From assembly GCA_028554755.1 (NCBI GenBank), contig JAPTOF010000015.1, positions 2,976,001 to 3,040,000 on the forward strand: DNA of 64,000 nt, given 5' to 3'. Each line of letters opens with the position of its first letter. The stretch's first letter is position 1. This stretch comes from Cordia subcordata (Eukaryota > Streptophyta > Magnoliopsida > Boraginales > Cordiaceae). The notes below the pieces were generated by a model. It saw nothing but the letters and a program-made list of their open reading frames with translations. It was not told where the DNA came from and did no database searches. Positions 10,329 to 21,325 of the stretch are shown here, in pieces. The position numbers and the translations under genes are program-made.

Positions 10329-13219
10329 GGGTTTCAATTCCCCTAAAAAGCATAAAGAAATGAAGAATCTAATAAACAAGCATAGGCTTGATTGTTTTTG
10401 TGTTTTGGAGACCAAAGTGGACAATGATACTCTCATTGCTTCATATTTTAACACTTTGGGTTTTGCAAACTACATCGATGATAATATGGCTGGTAGAATT
10501 TGGGTTTTTTGGAAGCAACACATCAAGGCTACAATAATTGACACTATGGATCAAGAAATCCTTTGCCATTTGGAGAGTCCATTCCAAGTTCCTATTTTTG
10601 TGGCTTTTGTGTATGGTAGGAATGATCCTTCAAGAAGACAGCACCTTCGGGCAAAAATTGAAAGTTGGAGTGTAAGGTGTTATAACAGGCCACTTTGTAT
10701 TCTTGGAGACTTTAATGAGGTTCTGAATTGTGGAGATAGATCTTCCTCTACCACCATTGCTCGAAGTGCTTTGGATTTCAAGAATTGCATTTCTCAAGCT
10801 AGACTCTCTGAGATTAAGACTATTGGGCCTCATTTCACTTGGACCAGTCAGAGCTCCAAAGGCAATCTTATTGCAAGTAAGTTGGATAGAGCTCTTGTCA
10901 ACACCTTTTGGATGGACCACTTGGATCACTCTTCTCTCTTAGTGGATAGCCCAGGTATTTCGGACCATTGTCTTCTTGTGGTTCATACTTGCATCATCAA
11001 GCCTTCTTCACCAAAGCCTTTTAAGTTCTACAATGCTTGGACAACTCATCCTCTTTTCTGGCATGAGGTGGAAAAACATTGGAATGCACGGGTTTTTGGC
11101 ACTCCAATGTTCATTCTTTTTCAAAAACAAAAAGCACTCAAAAGAGTGCTCAAGGATTTCGGCAAGAATTACTTCTCTTGCATCCCAAGTCAAGTTGAGG
11201 ATCTTAAAAGAACCCTTTCGGATGTCCAACTTGCCATGCTGAATGGGTACCTTAATGAAGAGGCTCTTAACAAAGAAAAGGAGATTATGAGGAATATTGA
11301 AGAGCTTGAAGACACCTACCAAAAGATGCTCCACCAAAAGGCTCGCATTATTTGGATTAAAGATGGAGATGCTAATACAAAGTTCTTCCACAATAAGATT
11401 CGTGAAAGGAAAAACATAAACTCCATCTTTGCCATCAACGACAATGAGGGGAATCTCATCACTTCAAAGGAGGAGATAAAGGCTGAATTTATCTCCTATT
11501 TCAAAAATCTCTTTAGCACCCCCTCACATTCAACTGCTAGTGTGGAGACCATTAAAAGCATTTTAGGGAAAACCATTGAGGAAAGTTGCTTGGCAAAGCT
11601 TGCTGCTCCCATTACCTTTGAGGAAATCAAAACAACTCTTTTCTCCATTAATCCAAACAAGAGCCCGGGGCCGGATGGCTATACTTCACACTTCAACAAG
11701 ATGGCTTGGGAGGTTGTTGGGGAAGATGTGCACAAAGCAATAAAGTCTTTTTTCCACTCCTCAAAGTTGCTCCAAGAGGTAAATGCTACTTATATTGCCC
11801 TTATTCCCAAAGTCCAAAACCCATCTTAGGTAAAAGATTTTAGGCCTATTTCTTGCGGCAACACCATTTATAAATGCATATCCAAGATTCTTGCAAATAG
11901 GCTCAAAGAGTGTTTACCTTCTATCATCTCTTGGAATCAATCGACTTTTATTAAAGGGAGGCTTATCAATGAGAATATACTTGTTGCACATGATATCCTT
12001 AGAGGCTATACAACAACTCATATTTCTCCTCGATGTGCACTCAAAGTTGATATCATGAAGGCTTTTGATTCACTCAATTGGAATTTTATTGAATGTACTC
12101 TTCATGCGTTTGGCTTCCCAAGTTTCTTTGTGAAATGGATCATGTCTTCTATCATATCAACAAGTTTCTCTGTGGCAATCAATGGAAGTTTAGAGGGGTA
12201 TTTTAAAGGAGCAAATGGGATAAGGCAAGGGGATCCCCTCTCACCATACATTTTTGTTATTTGCATGGAAGTATTATCATGCATGCTCAACAAGTTGGAA
12301 CAAGATCAAAAGTTTGGGTTTCATCCAAAATGTGCAAAGTTGAGGTTGAACCATCTTTGTTTTGCTGATGACCTTTTTATCTTTTGCAAAGGAAATATCA
12401 AATCAATTGAGTGCATTATGGATGTCTTGGAGAACTTTTGCTCTCTCTCGGGTCTTAAAGCAAACCATTCCAAGAGTAATATTTTCTTTGGTGGTGTTCC
12501 TCATGAAACAAAGCTGGCCATTCTTTGCAAACTGAACTTCAAAGAAGGTAATCTTCCTATAAGATATTTGGGTGTTCCTCTTGGAGAAAATTAATGCTAA
12601 ACTTGACTCTTAGTGCATCAATTGGCTCACTTTTGCGGGTAGACTTGTCCTTCTTAAATCCACCCTTACTCAAATTACTGCTTATTGGGCAAGTTCCATC
12701 CTTCTCCCTAAATGAGTGCAATCAACTATTGAATCAAAGTTTAAAGCTTTTCTTTGGAGGGGCACTAGCCCTAAAGTTGCTTCGAAGGATATTAGCCTCC
12801 TGTTTCATGAAGGTAGACTTGGCATCCGAAAATTTGAAGAAATCAATAGAGTTTTTTGGCTGAAAATCCTTTGGAGAATGTATGCTAAAAAAGACACTCT
12901 TTGGAGCAACTGGATTTATGCAAACTTTATCAAGGACTCCTCCTTTTGGGTTGTTCAAGCCCCCAAGGATTCAAGTTGGATCATTAAATCTCTTTTATCT
13001 TGCCGAGAAGAAGTCAAGTCTCTTATTAAACACAAGATCGGCAACGGCATCGATACACTTTTTTGGATTGATAATTGGCTGGCCCACTTTTGGAACATTG
13101 GAGTAGCACTTTACCAAGCCCCCCTCCTTTCTAAGGTTAGTGAACTCTTTGTTAATGGTAGATGGAGTTGGCCAACCCATCTTCAACACATTGATCCCCC
13201 AAACTTTATGCTACAGCAA
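10303..13219 (+). pseudogene. LINE ORF2 protein (endonuclease, RT, start of zf-RVT)
   Basis: Starts MILCAWNIRGFNSPKKHK, the AP-like endonuclease start, with LETKV, LGDFNEV and SDHCLL further on. A linker of about 200 residues ends in WIKDGDANTKFFH. RT motifs are NKSPGPDGYTS, RPISCG (usually RPISCC), MKAFDSLNW, RQGDPLSPYIF and FADDLFIF. Breaks: TAG at 11827-11829 where the copy at 61.9 kb has TGG, and a deletion of about 41 bases between two CCTCTT copies at about 12585 that shifts frame after YLGVPL. The last part (LFWIDNW, then WSWPTHLQHIDPPNF) is the run-up to zf-RVT and is cut at about 13210. Confidence 0.9.
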
Positions 13220-13232
13220 GTTTGAAAATGAT
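13220..13232. repeat. Target-site duplication, left copy (right copy at 18968-18980)
   Basis: GTTTGAAAATGAT occurs at 13220-13232 and again at 18968-18980, directly after the poly(A) of the LINE in between. Thirteen bases is a normal length for a LINE target-site duplication, and removing the LINE restores the reading of the ORF1 host. Confidence 0.9.
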
Positions 13233-13430
13233 TAATGCTCAACAACTTAGTCGCCAAAATATTTTCTCTCTCTAAAGCTGAAATGCTCTCACTTCTCACT
13301 AAACACATAGCACTCGGCCACCCTTGCACAACCACCACCACCACCTTTCTCCACCTCTTCTTTTCTATTTTTTTACCTTCTTATTAAGCTTTTCAAATTA
13401 GTTTTTGATTTTTTCTTCCTTTCGTTGTTT

Positions 13431-15311
13431 ATGGCTAACAATAAGAAGAAAAGGTCTTCTCCTCCAAGATCTAGCGCAAGGTTAAATGCTTAAAACAACC
13501 TGAAGTCCACTCCTTCAAATTTGAATCCAAAAAAGAAGAATTTGGAGCATGGAGAGGTTGAACCAACCTCTTCACCCACTTTGAGTGAAGGTGCTTCTTC
13601 AACCTCTTTGGAAATCAAGGAAGTGTATGATGCCATCAATTCTGAGAAGACTTTTGGTGACTATGAAGAGAAGCTAAACAAATCAAAAGCTTCTCTCGTT
13701 CAAAGCCTTATTCTTGAAGCAAATACAAACACATCCATGGAAAAAGATAAAGACTTGAAGCTATCTTTGGCCATAATTGAAAGAGAAGAGAGGGAAAAAG
13801 ACCCAAAGGGGTTATTGTACGATGAGCAAAGCTTTTGTCCTACGGGTAATGAAGCTTTTACCCAAGAGGTTTTGCATTCCTCTTTACCTCTTGGGAATTG
13901 CATTATGGACAAAAAAGACTCTTGTACTTTTGCTGAAAAGTTGCCACAACCTACCACACTAGAGCCGACAAATCATCAACCATTTTCCAAGAATGCTCAA
14001 GAAACAAATTTTCAAATGCATGCTAAATTCCCTCCATTGCTGGCCACTCATAAGTATGATAAAGAAATTCAAATGCCAAATAAGCTTAAGGATGACATGG
14101 CCTCCACGTCACAATTCATTTACACATCAGCAAAATCCACTCAAGATGCTCCACTCGGCCCCAAGAAACTTGAAGGCAGCAAACAAAATGCTTGGAGAAA
14201 AAGGCCTCTCTTAAGGTATGAACCTTCTTCCAAAACCCCCACCATGGATTGGAAGCAAGATTTTGGTGAATTTCTAGAAACAAATCTTTATTTGAAAGAT
14301 GAATTTCAAGTTTTTACTAATGAAGGAATTAGAGAGGTTGGTGATCCACCACAAGATTTGTATGATGACAGAGAAAAATTCTGGTCTCATTGTCTTATAG
14401 GACAATTTCTTGGTGCTCCACCTCCTCTTTATCTCATCAAAAACATGATCTATAATGCTTGGTGGAAATTTGGAAGAGTTGATTTCTATCCAAAAGGAAA
14501 AGGGCCTTTTCATGTTCAAATTTGAGAAAGAAGAATATTGTCATAAAGTGCTTCAACAACTTTGGCATGTTAGCAATAGACCATTGCTTTTGAGAAAATG
14601 GCAGCCACAACTTGAATTCATTAACTTCTCTTGCAACAAAGTTCCAATTTGGGTTAAAATGAAGGATGTCCCTCTTAGCTTGTGGTCAAAAAGAGGGTTC
14701 AGCTACCTTGCTTCATTTATTGGAAAGCCAATACAAATAGATGCTCTTACGGAATTAAGGAGGAATCTTGAATTTGCAAGAGTTTGCATTGAAGTTAATC
14801 TTGAAGAGAAATTACCAAATGAAATTTACCCAAAGCTTAGAGATGGATCAAGAACTCGGGTTAGTGTTGAATATGCTTGGAAACCAAATATTTGTACCCA
14901 TTGCAAAATGGTGGGGCACTTAGCGGATCATTGCCTTTCAAGGTCGAAGATTAGTGCTCCAAAAATCCAAGAAGAAAATAAGGCTAACTCATCAAAGAAC
15001 AATGACACTTGGAAAGTTGTTGGAAAGAAAAAGAGCTCTCAAGAAAGGGATGATCCAAATTTTGAAAAGCAAAATGGGATGGATATGTCTACAGCAACAA
15101 ATACCAAGGAGAAAAGGCATTGAGCTATCCAAAGGCAACAAACAAAATGGAGACTAAAGTTGGGAACACCTACAAATCTCTTGAAGTTATTGAAGATTGG
15201 GAAGAGAGAGAACTTGATCCACAATGGGTTGATGGAGGACATGAGAAGAACCAACATTTGCATGGTAATGATGCTTTGGGCCAAGGGTCCACATCTTTAC
15301 CAATGGAATGA
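13431..15311 (+). pseudogene. LINE ORF1 protein (DUF4283, zinc knuckle)
   Basis: The start is ATG 13431 (MANNKKKRSSPPRSSARL), basic like other ORF1 starts here, followed by a stop near 13491 and a long open stretch from 13521. DUF4283 is at about 14370-14780 (FWSHCLIGQFLGAPPPLY, WHVSNRPLLLRKWQPQLEF, SLWSKRGFSYLASFIGKP). The zinc knuckle CTHCKMVGHLADHC is at about 14890-14935. Frameshifts occur near 14515 and 15115. The acidic tail (SLEVIEDWEERELDPQW) ends in TGA at 15309-15311, overlapping the ORF2 start as ATGA. Confidence 0.85.
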
Positions 15312-18300
15312 GTTGCTTATGGAACATTAGGGGATTAAATTCCCCAAATAAATAAAAAGAAGTGAAAGCTTTGATCAACAAATACAATATTGATTGTTTT
15401 GTCTTTTGGAAACTAAAGTGAATAAGAAGAATTCCACAACCAATGATTTCAGCACATTGGGTTTTGATAATCATATGGATGAGAAGATGGAAGGAAGATT
15501 ATGGCTTTTTTGGCAAAACCACATCAAAATCGACATCATTGATGGCATGGAGCAAGGTATACTTTGTCATATTTCTCTACCAAGATGTCAACCTTTTTTC
15601 ATTGGATTTGTCTATGGCAAGAACTCCCCAACATGTAGGAAACTTCTTTGGAGGAAAATCAGATTGTGGAGTGAATGGTGTTTGAATGGGCCGATTTGCA
15701 TTATGGGTGATTTCAATGAAATTCTTCATTGTGGAGAAAGATCTACTTCTTGGAGTATTCCCACTAGTGCAAGAGACTTTAAACATTGTGTTTGCCAAGT
15801 GGATCTTCATGAAATCAAAACATTTGGTCCACACTTTACTTGGTCTAATAGAAGCACTCAAGGAAACTTCATTGCAAGTAAAATTGATAGGGCTCTCATC
15901 AACTTATATTGGGAGAAGCATATGGAGAATTCCTTCCTTTTGGTGGATAATCCAAGCATTTCCGTCCATTGCCCTCTTATTTTAAGTGTGATGCCAATCA
16001 AGCACTCCTCACTAAAGCCATTCAAGTTCTATAATGCTTGGGCCACACATGCTGAATTCCCTCACTTTATAAATAGACATTGGAATGCACAGGTTTTTGG
16101 TACTCCAATGTTTATGCTCTACCAAAAGCAAAAGCTCCTTAAAAAAGCATTGAAGGATTTTGACAAGGAGCACTTCTCTTGCATTAAGCACCAAATTGGT
16201 CAACTTAAGGAAGATCTCAAAGAAGTGCAAGTTGACATACACAATGGGCCTATCAATGAGGAAATCCTCAACAAGGAAAAAGATATTCTTGTAAAAATTG
16301 AGGAACTTGACAGCATTCAAAGGCATATGCTTCACCAAAAGTCTAGGCTTCAATGGATCAAGTATGGGGACACCAACACAAATTTCTTTCACAATGTTGT
16401 CAAAGGGAGAAGAAGGAAAAACACTATCAATGCCATTAAGGATAATGATGGGAACACTATTACTTCTTATGATGGCATTAAGGAAGAGTTTATCTCCTAT
16501 TTCATGAAGTTGATTGGAACCCCAAAAAGCACCCAAGCTAACGGTGACAACATCAAAAGCATTCTTGGCAAAACCATCAAAGAGGAATACTTAGCTGATT
16601 TGGTTGCCCCTATCACTCAGCAAGAGATTTTGAATACTCTTTTTTCTCTCAACCCCAACAAAAGCCTAGGGTCAGATGGATACACATCACTCTTCTACAA
16701 AAGTGTAAGGAACACTGTGGGAGAAGATGTTCTCAAGGCTATTAGCTCTTTCTTTGAATCCGGGAAGATGCTCAAGGAGGTAAATGCCACTTATATTTCC
16801 CTTGTTCCTAAAGTCCAAAATCCGACGATGGTAAAGGACTTTAGACCCATCTCTTGTTGCAACACGATTTATAAGTGCATTTCCAAAATCCTTGCAAATA
16901 GGATGAAAGTTTGCTTGCCTTCCATTATTTCATGGAACCAATCCACATTCATTGAAGGAAGATTTATCAATGAAAACATTCTTGTTGCACATGATATTTT
17001 TAGAGGATACTCTAGAACTCAAAACTTTCCAAGATGTGCCCTTAAAGTTGACATCATGAAGGCATTTGACTCACTTAGTTGGGATTTTATTAAAGTCACA
17101 CTTTATGCATTTTGGTTTTCTCGACATCTTTGTTAAGTGGATTATGGCTGGTATCACAACTCCTAGCTTCACCATTTCAATCAATGGGTGTTTTGAAGGA
17201 TACTTTAAAGGAGCAAGTGGCATAAGACAAGGTGATCCCATCTCTCCTTATATTTTTGCCTTATGCATGGAAGTCCTCTCATCATTATTAATGGCTTGGA
17301 ACATCACCCAAATTTCAGCTACCACCCAAAATGTGTTAAACTCAAGCTGAATCATATTTGCTTTGCGGATGATCTCTTCATTTTTTGCAAAGGCAACTTA
17401 GAGTCAATTGTTTGCATCATGGAGACATTGGAAAAGTTCTATGAATATTCAGGACTCAAAGTAAATTGCAGCAAGAGTGATGTGTTCCTTGGAGGCATTT
17501 CCCAAAATGAAAAGAAACTTATTCTTGAAAAACTTGGCTTCAAAGAGGGATTACTTCCTATTAGATACCTTGGGGTTCTGTTGGTGACTAGAAAACTTCG
17601 CAAAGGAGATTGTGGCCCACTTTTGGAGAAAATCAATGGAAGGATTGAACATTGGACTATGCAAAGTCTCTCATTTGCTGGAAGACTTATGCTCATAAAG
17701 TCAACACTGATACAAATTTGTGCATATTGGGCAAGCTCACTTCTTCTTCCGAAATGCATTATCAAGGAAATTGAGTCAAAGTTTTGTGCTTTTCTTTGGA
17801 GAGATACAGGTGCAAAGATTGCTTGGAGCAATATTTATGTTCCTTTGAATGAAGGAGGATTGGGAATTAGGTCTTTGGAGGACATCAACAACACTTTCTT
17901 CACAAAAGTTTTTTGGAGAATGTATGCATTTTGGGACACACTTTGGAGCAAATGGGTGCATTCAAACTACATCAAGAATGAATCAATCTGGACAATTTCT
18001 TGCCCAATCGACTCAAGTTGGATCTAAAAAAAGCTCCTCAATTGCCGAGCCTCAATTCGGAGTCATATCACTCACATTCTAGGAGATGGAAGAAACACAC
18101 ACTTTTGGCTTGACAAATGGCATAACAATGGTACTCTTCTTGAACATTGGAGTGGCACCTTCAACCACCCACCTCTTCATGCAAAGGTACTAGAAATCTT
18201 CTCAAATGGCTCTTGGAATTGGCCCATTCAACTTGTTCATATTCCCATTCCAAGTGCTGCCCTTGTTGAGAATATTTCAGATTCTTACACTTGGAGTCTC

Positions 18301-18887
18301 TCAAATGATGGGAAATTCTCTTTTAAGCACACTTGGGAACACTTGCATAGGAGAAAAAGCAAAATTGAATGGCACAATATCATTTGGTTTAAAAATCACA
18401 CACCAAAGCATGCGTTTATCACTTGGCTTGCAATGCATGATCGTCTCACAACAAAATTCTGAATGCTTACTTGGGGTATTGAAATCAATTCAAATTGCAT
18501 CTTTTGCAATTTTGCTTGCAAAACAAGGGATCATCTCTTCTTCCATTGTAGCTTCACAAGAAGAATATGGAAAAAGGGACTTGAGTTAACATGCATCAAG
18601 GATCCGCCAATCTTGTGGGATGAGATTTTTACCTTTCTTACCCCGTATTTCTTGAAGGCAATCTCAAAGCAACAATCATTAGACATATCTTGGAAGCAAC
18701 AATCTATTTCATTTGGTTGGAAAGGAATAATAGGCAATTCAGCAAAGGAGCAAAAACGGAAGAGCAAATCTTTTCATCCATCTTCAACCATGTTCGAGTT
18801 AAATGTTCAATTGGGAAGCATTTCACTTCTTCTTGTTTCAACAAAATCATTTGTAAGAATTGGGGAATTGAGGCTATTTTGGATTAG
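15308..18887 (+). pseudogene. LINE ORF2 protein (endonuclease, RT, zf-RVT)
   Basis: ORF2 starts MSCLWNIRG at 15308 and has an early in-frame stop in the first 20 codons and a frameshift near 15390. It then reads as endonuclease (LETKV, MGDFNEILHCG), linker (WIKYGDTNTNFFH) and RT (NKSLGSDGYTS, RPISCCN, MKAFDSLSW, RQGDPISPYIF, FADDLFIF, LPIRYLGV). A frameshift near 17110 divides the RT. After WI a stop at 18025-18027 interrupts WILK. The zf-RVT half follows in mixed frames (GKFSFKHTWEH, RDHLFFHCSFTRRIW, IYFIWLERNNRQF) to TAG 18885-18887. Domain order and length are normal for a plant L1-type ORF2. Confidence 0.9.
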
Positions 18888-18967
18888 AACTTCCCCTTCT
18901 TTTGTACTCCTTTGACTCTCATGCACATCTTTTGTAATTAATACAGCACTTTTCACGCAAAAAAAAA

Positions 18968-20071
18968 GTTTGAAAATGATAATTATTGTGCTCAAATCTT
19001 AGAATAAATGTGGCATGTTAACCATAGACCACTTTTTTTTTTTTTTTGGGTGACGGAGGAACCCAACTGAGCGGAGCCCGACCACTAGTTGGAAAACCTT
19101 TGGGTACATGAACCACCCCACAAGACCCATGTACTGGGCAAGACTGGCAAAGCCAGGTGGATGGCCCCAAGGAATGGCTAGCAGCGAGAATCGAACCCTG
19201 GACCTCGCTAAACTTATTCCCAGGTCCGCATCACTAGACCAACCCCTTGGGGTTAACCATAGACCATAGACCACTTTTGCTTAGAAGATGGGATCCAAAT
19301 GCACAACTGATGCATTTTAGTTGGGAGAAAGTTCTTTTGTGGGTCAAGCTTAGGAATGTGCCATGCTCTTTGATCACTAAAAGAGGTCTTAGCAATGTTG
19401 CTAGCACACTTGGTTATCCAATTCAAATGGATAGATTGACAGAATCTAGAACCTTCGTTGGTTTTGCTAGAGTATGCATTGAGATGGATCTCTCTAACGA
19501 TCTTCCGGATCATATATTTGTCAAGTTGAGAAATGGGGAATGGGCCAAAATTGATGTTGAATATACATGGAAACCGCTTGTTTGCCCCTCTTGCAAAATT
19601 GTTGGTTACTCACAAAGAACATGCCCAAATATGCCTCTTGCAAATATCCCTCATCAAGTACATAGAATTGAAAAGAAAGAGAGGGAATGGAGAAATTACA
19701 AGACAAAGAAAGTATGGAAAAAAGTACCCACTATTAATCCTATTCCATTTGCAAATGTGGTTCTTGAATCCAAGCCATCTAAAGAGCCCCTTGCTGATTT
19801 GCCTCCCTATTCTTCAACATGCAATAGATTTGCTGTTCTTGGTAAGAATGTGGTAACCACAAATGTTGACGATAAGGAAGATGTTAACAAGGTTAATTGT
19901 TGTGATAAGGAAGAAGATCAAGTTGTTGACGCTTCAACCCATGGGGTTATTGTCGAGAATGTTGCTGATGTGGCTCACTCTTATGGACATGAAATAGATA
20001 AAGAAGCTTTAGCAACGAATCATAATCAGCTTACTATTGATGGGCCTCCACCAAGAGAACCGAGCACTTGA
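18968..20071 (+). pseudogene. ORF1 of the ORF1-only LINE (DUF4283, zinc knuckle, tail), SINE inside
   Basis: It resumes at KFENDNYC, has a stop just before MWHVNHRPLL, and is then broken by the SINE. From 19252 one frame is open to TGA 20069-20071: HRPLLLRRWDPNAQ, VPCSLITKRGLSNVAS, SRTFVGFARVCIEMDL, a knuckle CPSCKIVGYSQRTC in which the usual GH is GY, so the zinc-binding His is Tyr, then the basic and acidic tail with CNRFAVLGKN. The SLITKRG and SRTFVGFARV spellings match 784-1500 and mark the ORF1-only lineage. Just after the SINE, a 7-base TAGACCA repeat has been added. Confidence 0.85.
19033..19251 (-). mobile_element. tRNA-derived SINE
   Basis: A 219-bp element on the minus strand. From its 5' end at 19251 it reads CCCCAAGGGGTTGGTCTAG; a box A-like TGGTCTAGTGA lies at 19241-19231 and a box B GGTTCGATTCT at 19198-19188, spaced as in a tRNA promoter. 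A body of about 140 bases follows and a 15-base poly(A) (T-run 19033-19047). It is flanked by the duplication GTTAACCATAGACCA (19017-19031 and 19252-19266). It sits in the DUF4283 region of the ORF1-only LINE. SINEs are transcribed by RNA polymerase III and mobilised by LINE proteins; I cannot assign a named family. Confidence 0.92.
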
Positions 20072-20268
20072 GATTTTGTTACTTCTTGATGTCCTCATCT
20101 TTGTACTTTACTCTTTTGTATTTTGAGATCCCTCTTTTGTTTGCTTCATACCCTCCAAGTCTTGTCACCGTTTTATTTGTTGTATCTTTGACTTGAATGG
20201 TTATGGATGGTTTGTTCCAAATTTGCGATTGAAATAAAATTTCTCACTTACCTCGCAAAAAAAAAAAA
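20072..20268 (+). other. 3'UTR and poly(A) of the ORF1-only LINE
   Basis: About 185 bases of T-rich, non-coding sequence run from the ORF1 stop to poly(A) at 20256-20268. The last bases before the tail are TTTCTCACTTACCTCGC. The same CTTACCTCGC-like end closes LINEs and ORF1-only elements at 1528, 5452, 7541 and 25374. In LINEs the 3' end is where reverse transcription starts, so a shared end suggests a shared enzyme. Confidence 0.7.
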
Positions 20269-20515
20269 AGAAGCATTTCTCTTACATTCCTACCTAAGTT
20301 AATGAGCTTAGAAGTTCTCTTGATATTGTTCAATTCAACATGCTCAGTGGCTGCCACAATAATGATATTCTTGTTAAGAAAAAAGAGTTTATGGTGAATA
20401 TAGAAGACAATTCAATGGATCAAGAAAGGTGATGCAAACACTAGATTTTTCCACAACACCATCACGGAGAAAGAGTAGAAATACAATCCATGCCATCAAC
20501 AATGATAATGGTGTT
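20269..20515 (+). pseudogene. LINE ORF2 linker fragment
   Basis: A short piece of the region between endonuclease and RT: KHFSYIPT-like start near 20272, then QWIKKGDANTRFFHNTI near 20415-20463 (compare WIKDGDANTKFFHNKI in the LINE at 8102) and a decayed AINNDNG. Stops interrupt it. It joins directly to ORF1 sequence of the next LINE at about 20515. I could not tell which element it belongs to. Confidence 0.6.
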
Positions 20516-21325
20516 GAAAAGGAGGAATCATACCAAAAGGTTCTTCAACAACTTTGGCGTGTTAACAATAGGCCATTGCTTCATAGAAAATGGGAACCAA
20601 ATCTGGAGTACATAAATTTAATTGCAACAAGGTTCCTATTTGGGTGAAATTGAGAGATGTCCCAATGAGTCTTTGGTCTAAACGAGGTTTAGGTTATGTT
20701 TTTTTTTTTTTTTGGCTCCCCAATTCAAATGGATGCTTTAACCGAATCTTGAAGAAATTTGGAATTTGCTAGGCTTTGCATTGAAGTTAACCTTGAGGAA
20801 AATCTTCCGGAGGTTGTTTATCCCAAGCTTAGGAATGGTTCAAAAGCTCGGGTTGAAGTAGAGTATGCTTGGAAACCAAAGAAATGTTTGCATGGCAAAA
20901 TGGTTAGGCACGTGGAGGAAAGTTATCCCTTAAAACCTAAGACTCGTGACCCTCTCCCCACTCAACAACATCAACGAGTCTATTCAAAACAAAGCCAGCG
21001 TGGAGGGCAGCATAGTGAATGGAAGGTGGTTGAAAAAAGATGTCACTCTAGAAACAACGATCCAAATGACAAGTTGGCCATACAACCCTCAAATGGTGAA
21101 GCACCTAATCGGCCCCTATCCCCAAAAGCAAAGTCTAGTTCCGCCTTGCTGGCAGCAAATAACTTCAAAATCCTTGAAACTCATATGGAGTTTGAAGAAG
21201 GGGAACCCATTGATTTTGAAGCACAAATGACAAATGGTAAGGAGATTATGGTTAAAGCAAATGCTGACCCGCCCCTTGGAATGGGGAGTTCTTGTCCTTC
21301 TCAACAAAATGATACTAAGCTCTAG
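20516..21325 (+). pseudogene. LINE ORF1, 5'-truncated (half of DUF4283, zinc knuckle, tail)
   Basis: Starts in the DUF4283 core (YQKVLQQLWRVNNRPLLHRKW) and continues VPIWVKLRDVPMSLWSKRGLGYV. A T-run at 20699-20713 replaces the codons for ASFI in other copies. It then reads MEFARLCIEVNLEENLPEVVY, a degraded knuckle near 20888-20930 where the second Cys is Gly, and the tail LKILETHMEFEEGEPIDFE (with one frame throughout from 20759) to TAG 21323-21325. The ORF2 ATG at 21309 lies inside the last codons. The spelling is that of the two-ORF LINEs. Confidence 0.82.

Larger units (their letters stand above)
8102..13219 (+). mobile_element. Two-ORF L1-type LINE, 3'-truncated
   Basis: The element begins at the conserved CTCTACCATGAAAATCC block also seen at 29857, and holds a short 5'UTR, ORF1 (8266-10328) and ORF2 (10303-13219). 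It stops in the middle of zf-RVT with no 3'UTR or poly(A): at about 13210-13220 the sequence turns into ORF1 sequence of the next element. The endonuclease and RT part is nearly identical to 61072-62704, which suggests a common recent source. Damage seen: a frameshift near 9960, TGG to TAG at 11827-11829, and a 41-base deletion at about 12585. Confidence 0.88.
13233..18967 (+). mobile_element. Full-length two-ORF L1-type LINE with target-site duplication
   Basis: This 5.7-kb element has a 5'UTR (13233-13430), ORF1 (13431-15311), ORF2 (15308-18887), a 3'UTR of about 70 bases and poly(A) at 18959-18967, flanked by the duplication GTTTGAAAATGAT. It is the best-defined complete LINE in the window. 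Its 5'UTR (TTTTCTCTCTCTAAAGCTG, then CCACC repeats) differs from the ATGAAAATCC type at 8102, so two 5'UTR subfamilies exist. Both ORFs are broken. Confidence 0.92.
13220..20268 (+). mobile_element. ORF1-only LINE, 5'-truncated, split by a full LINE and a SINE
   Basis: The host sequence is 13220-13232 plus 18968-20268. It begins inside the DUF4283 core (KFEND), is interrupted by a LINE at 13233-18967, resumes with the duplicated GTTTGAAAATGAT, is interrupted again by a SINE at 19033-19251, and then runs through the rest of ORF1, a 3'UTR of about 190 bases and poly(A) at 20256-20268. No ORF2 is present although the 3' end is intact. Its 5' edge abuts the truncated LINE at 13219. Confidence 0.75.

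Noticed and set aside
11820..11830. Recoding or an alternative genetic code, because in-frame TAG and TAA are frequent
   Set aside because: Stops differ from copy to copy, and sister copies have TGG or CAG at the same sites.
19188..19251. A tRNA gene
   Set aside because: Box A and box B are present, but there is no complete cloverleaf, and the poly(A) and duplication show a SINE.
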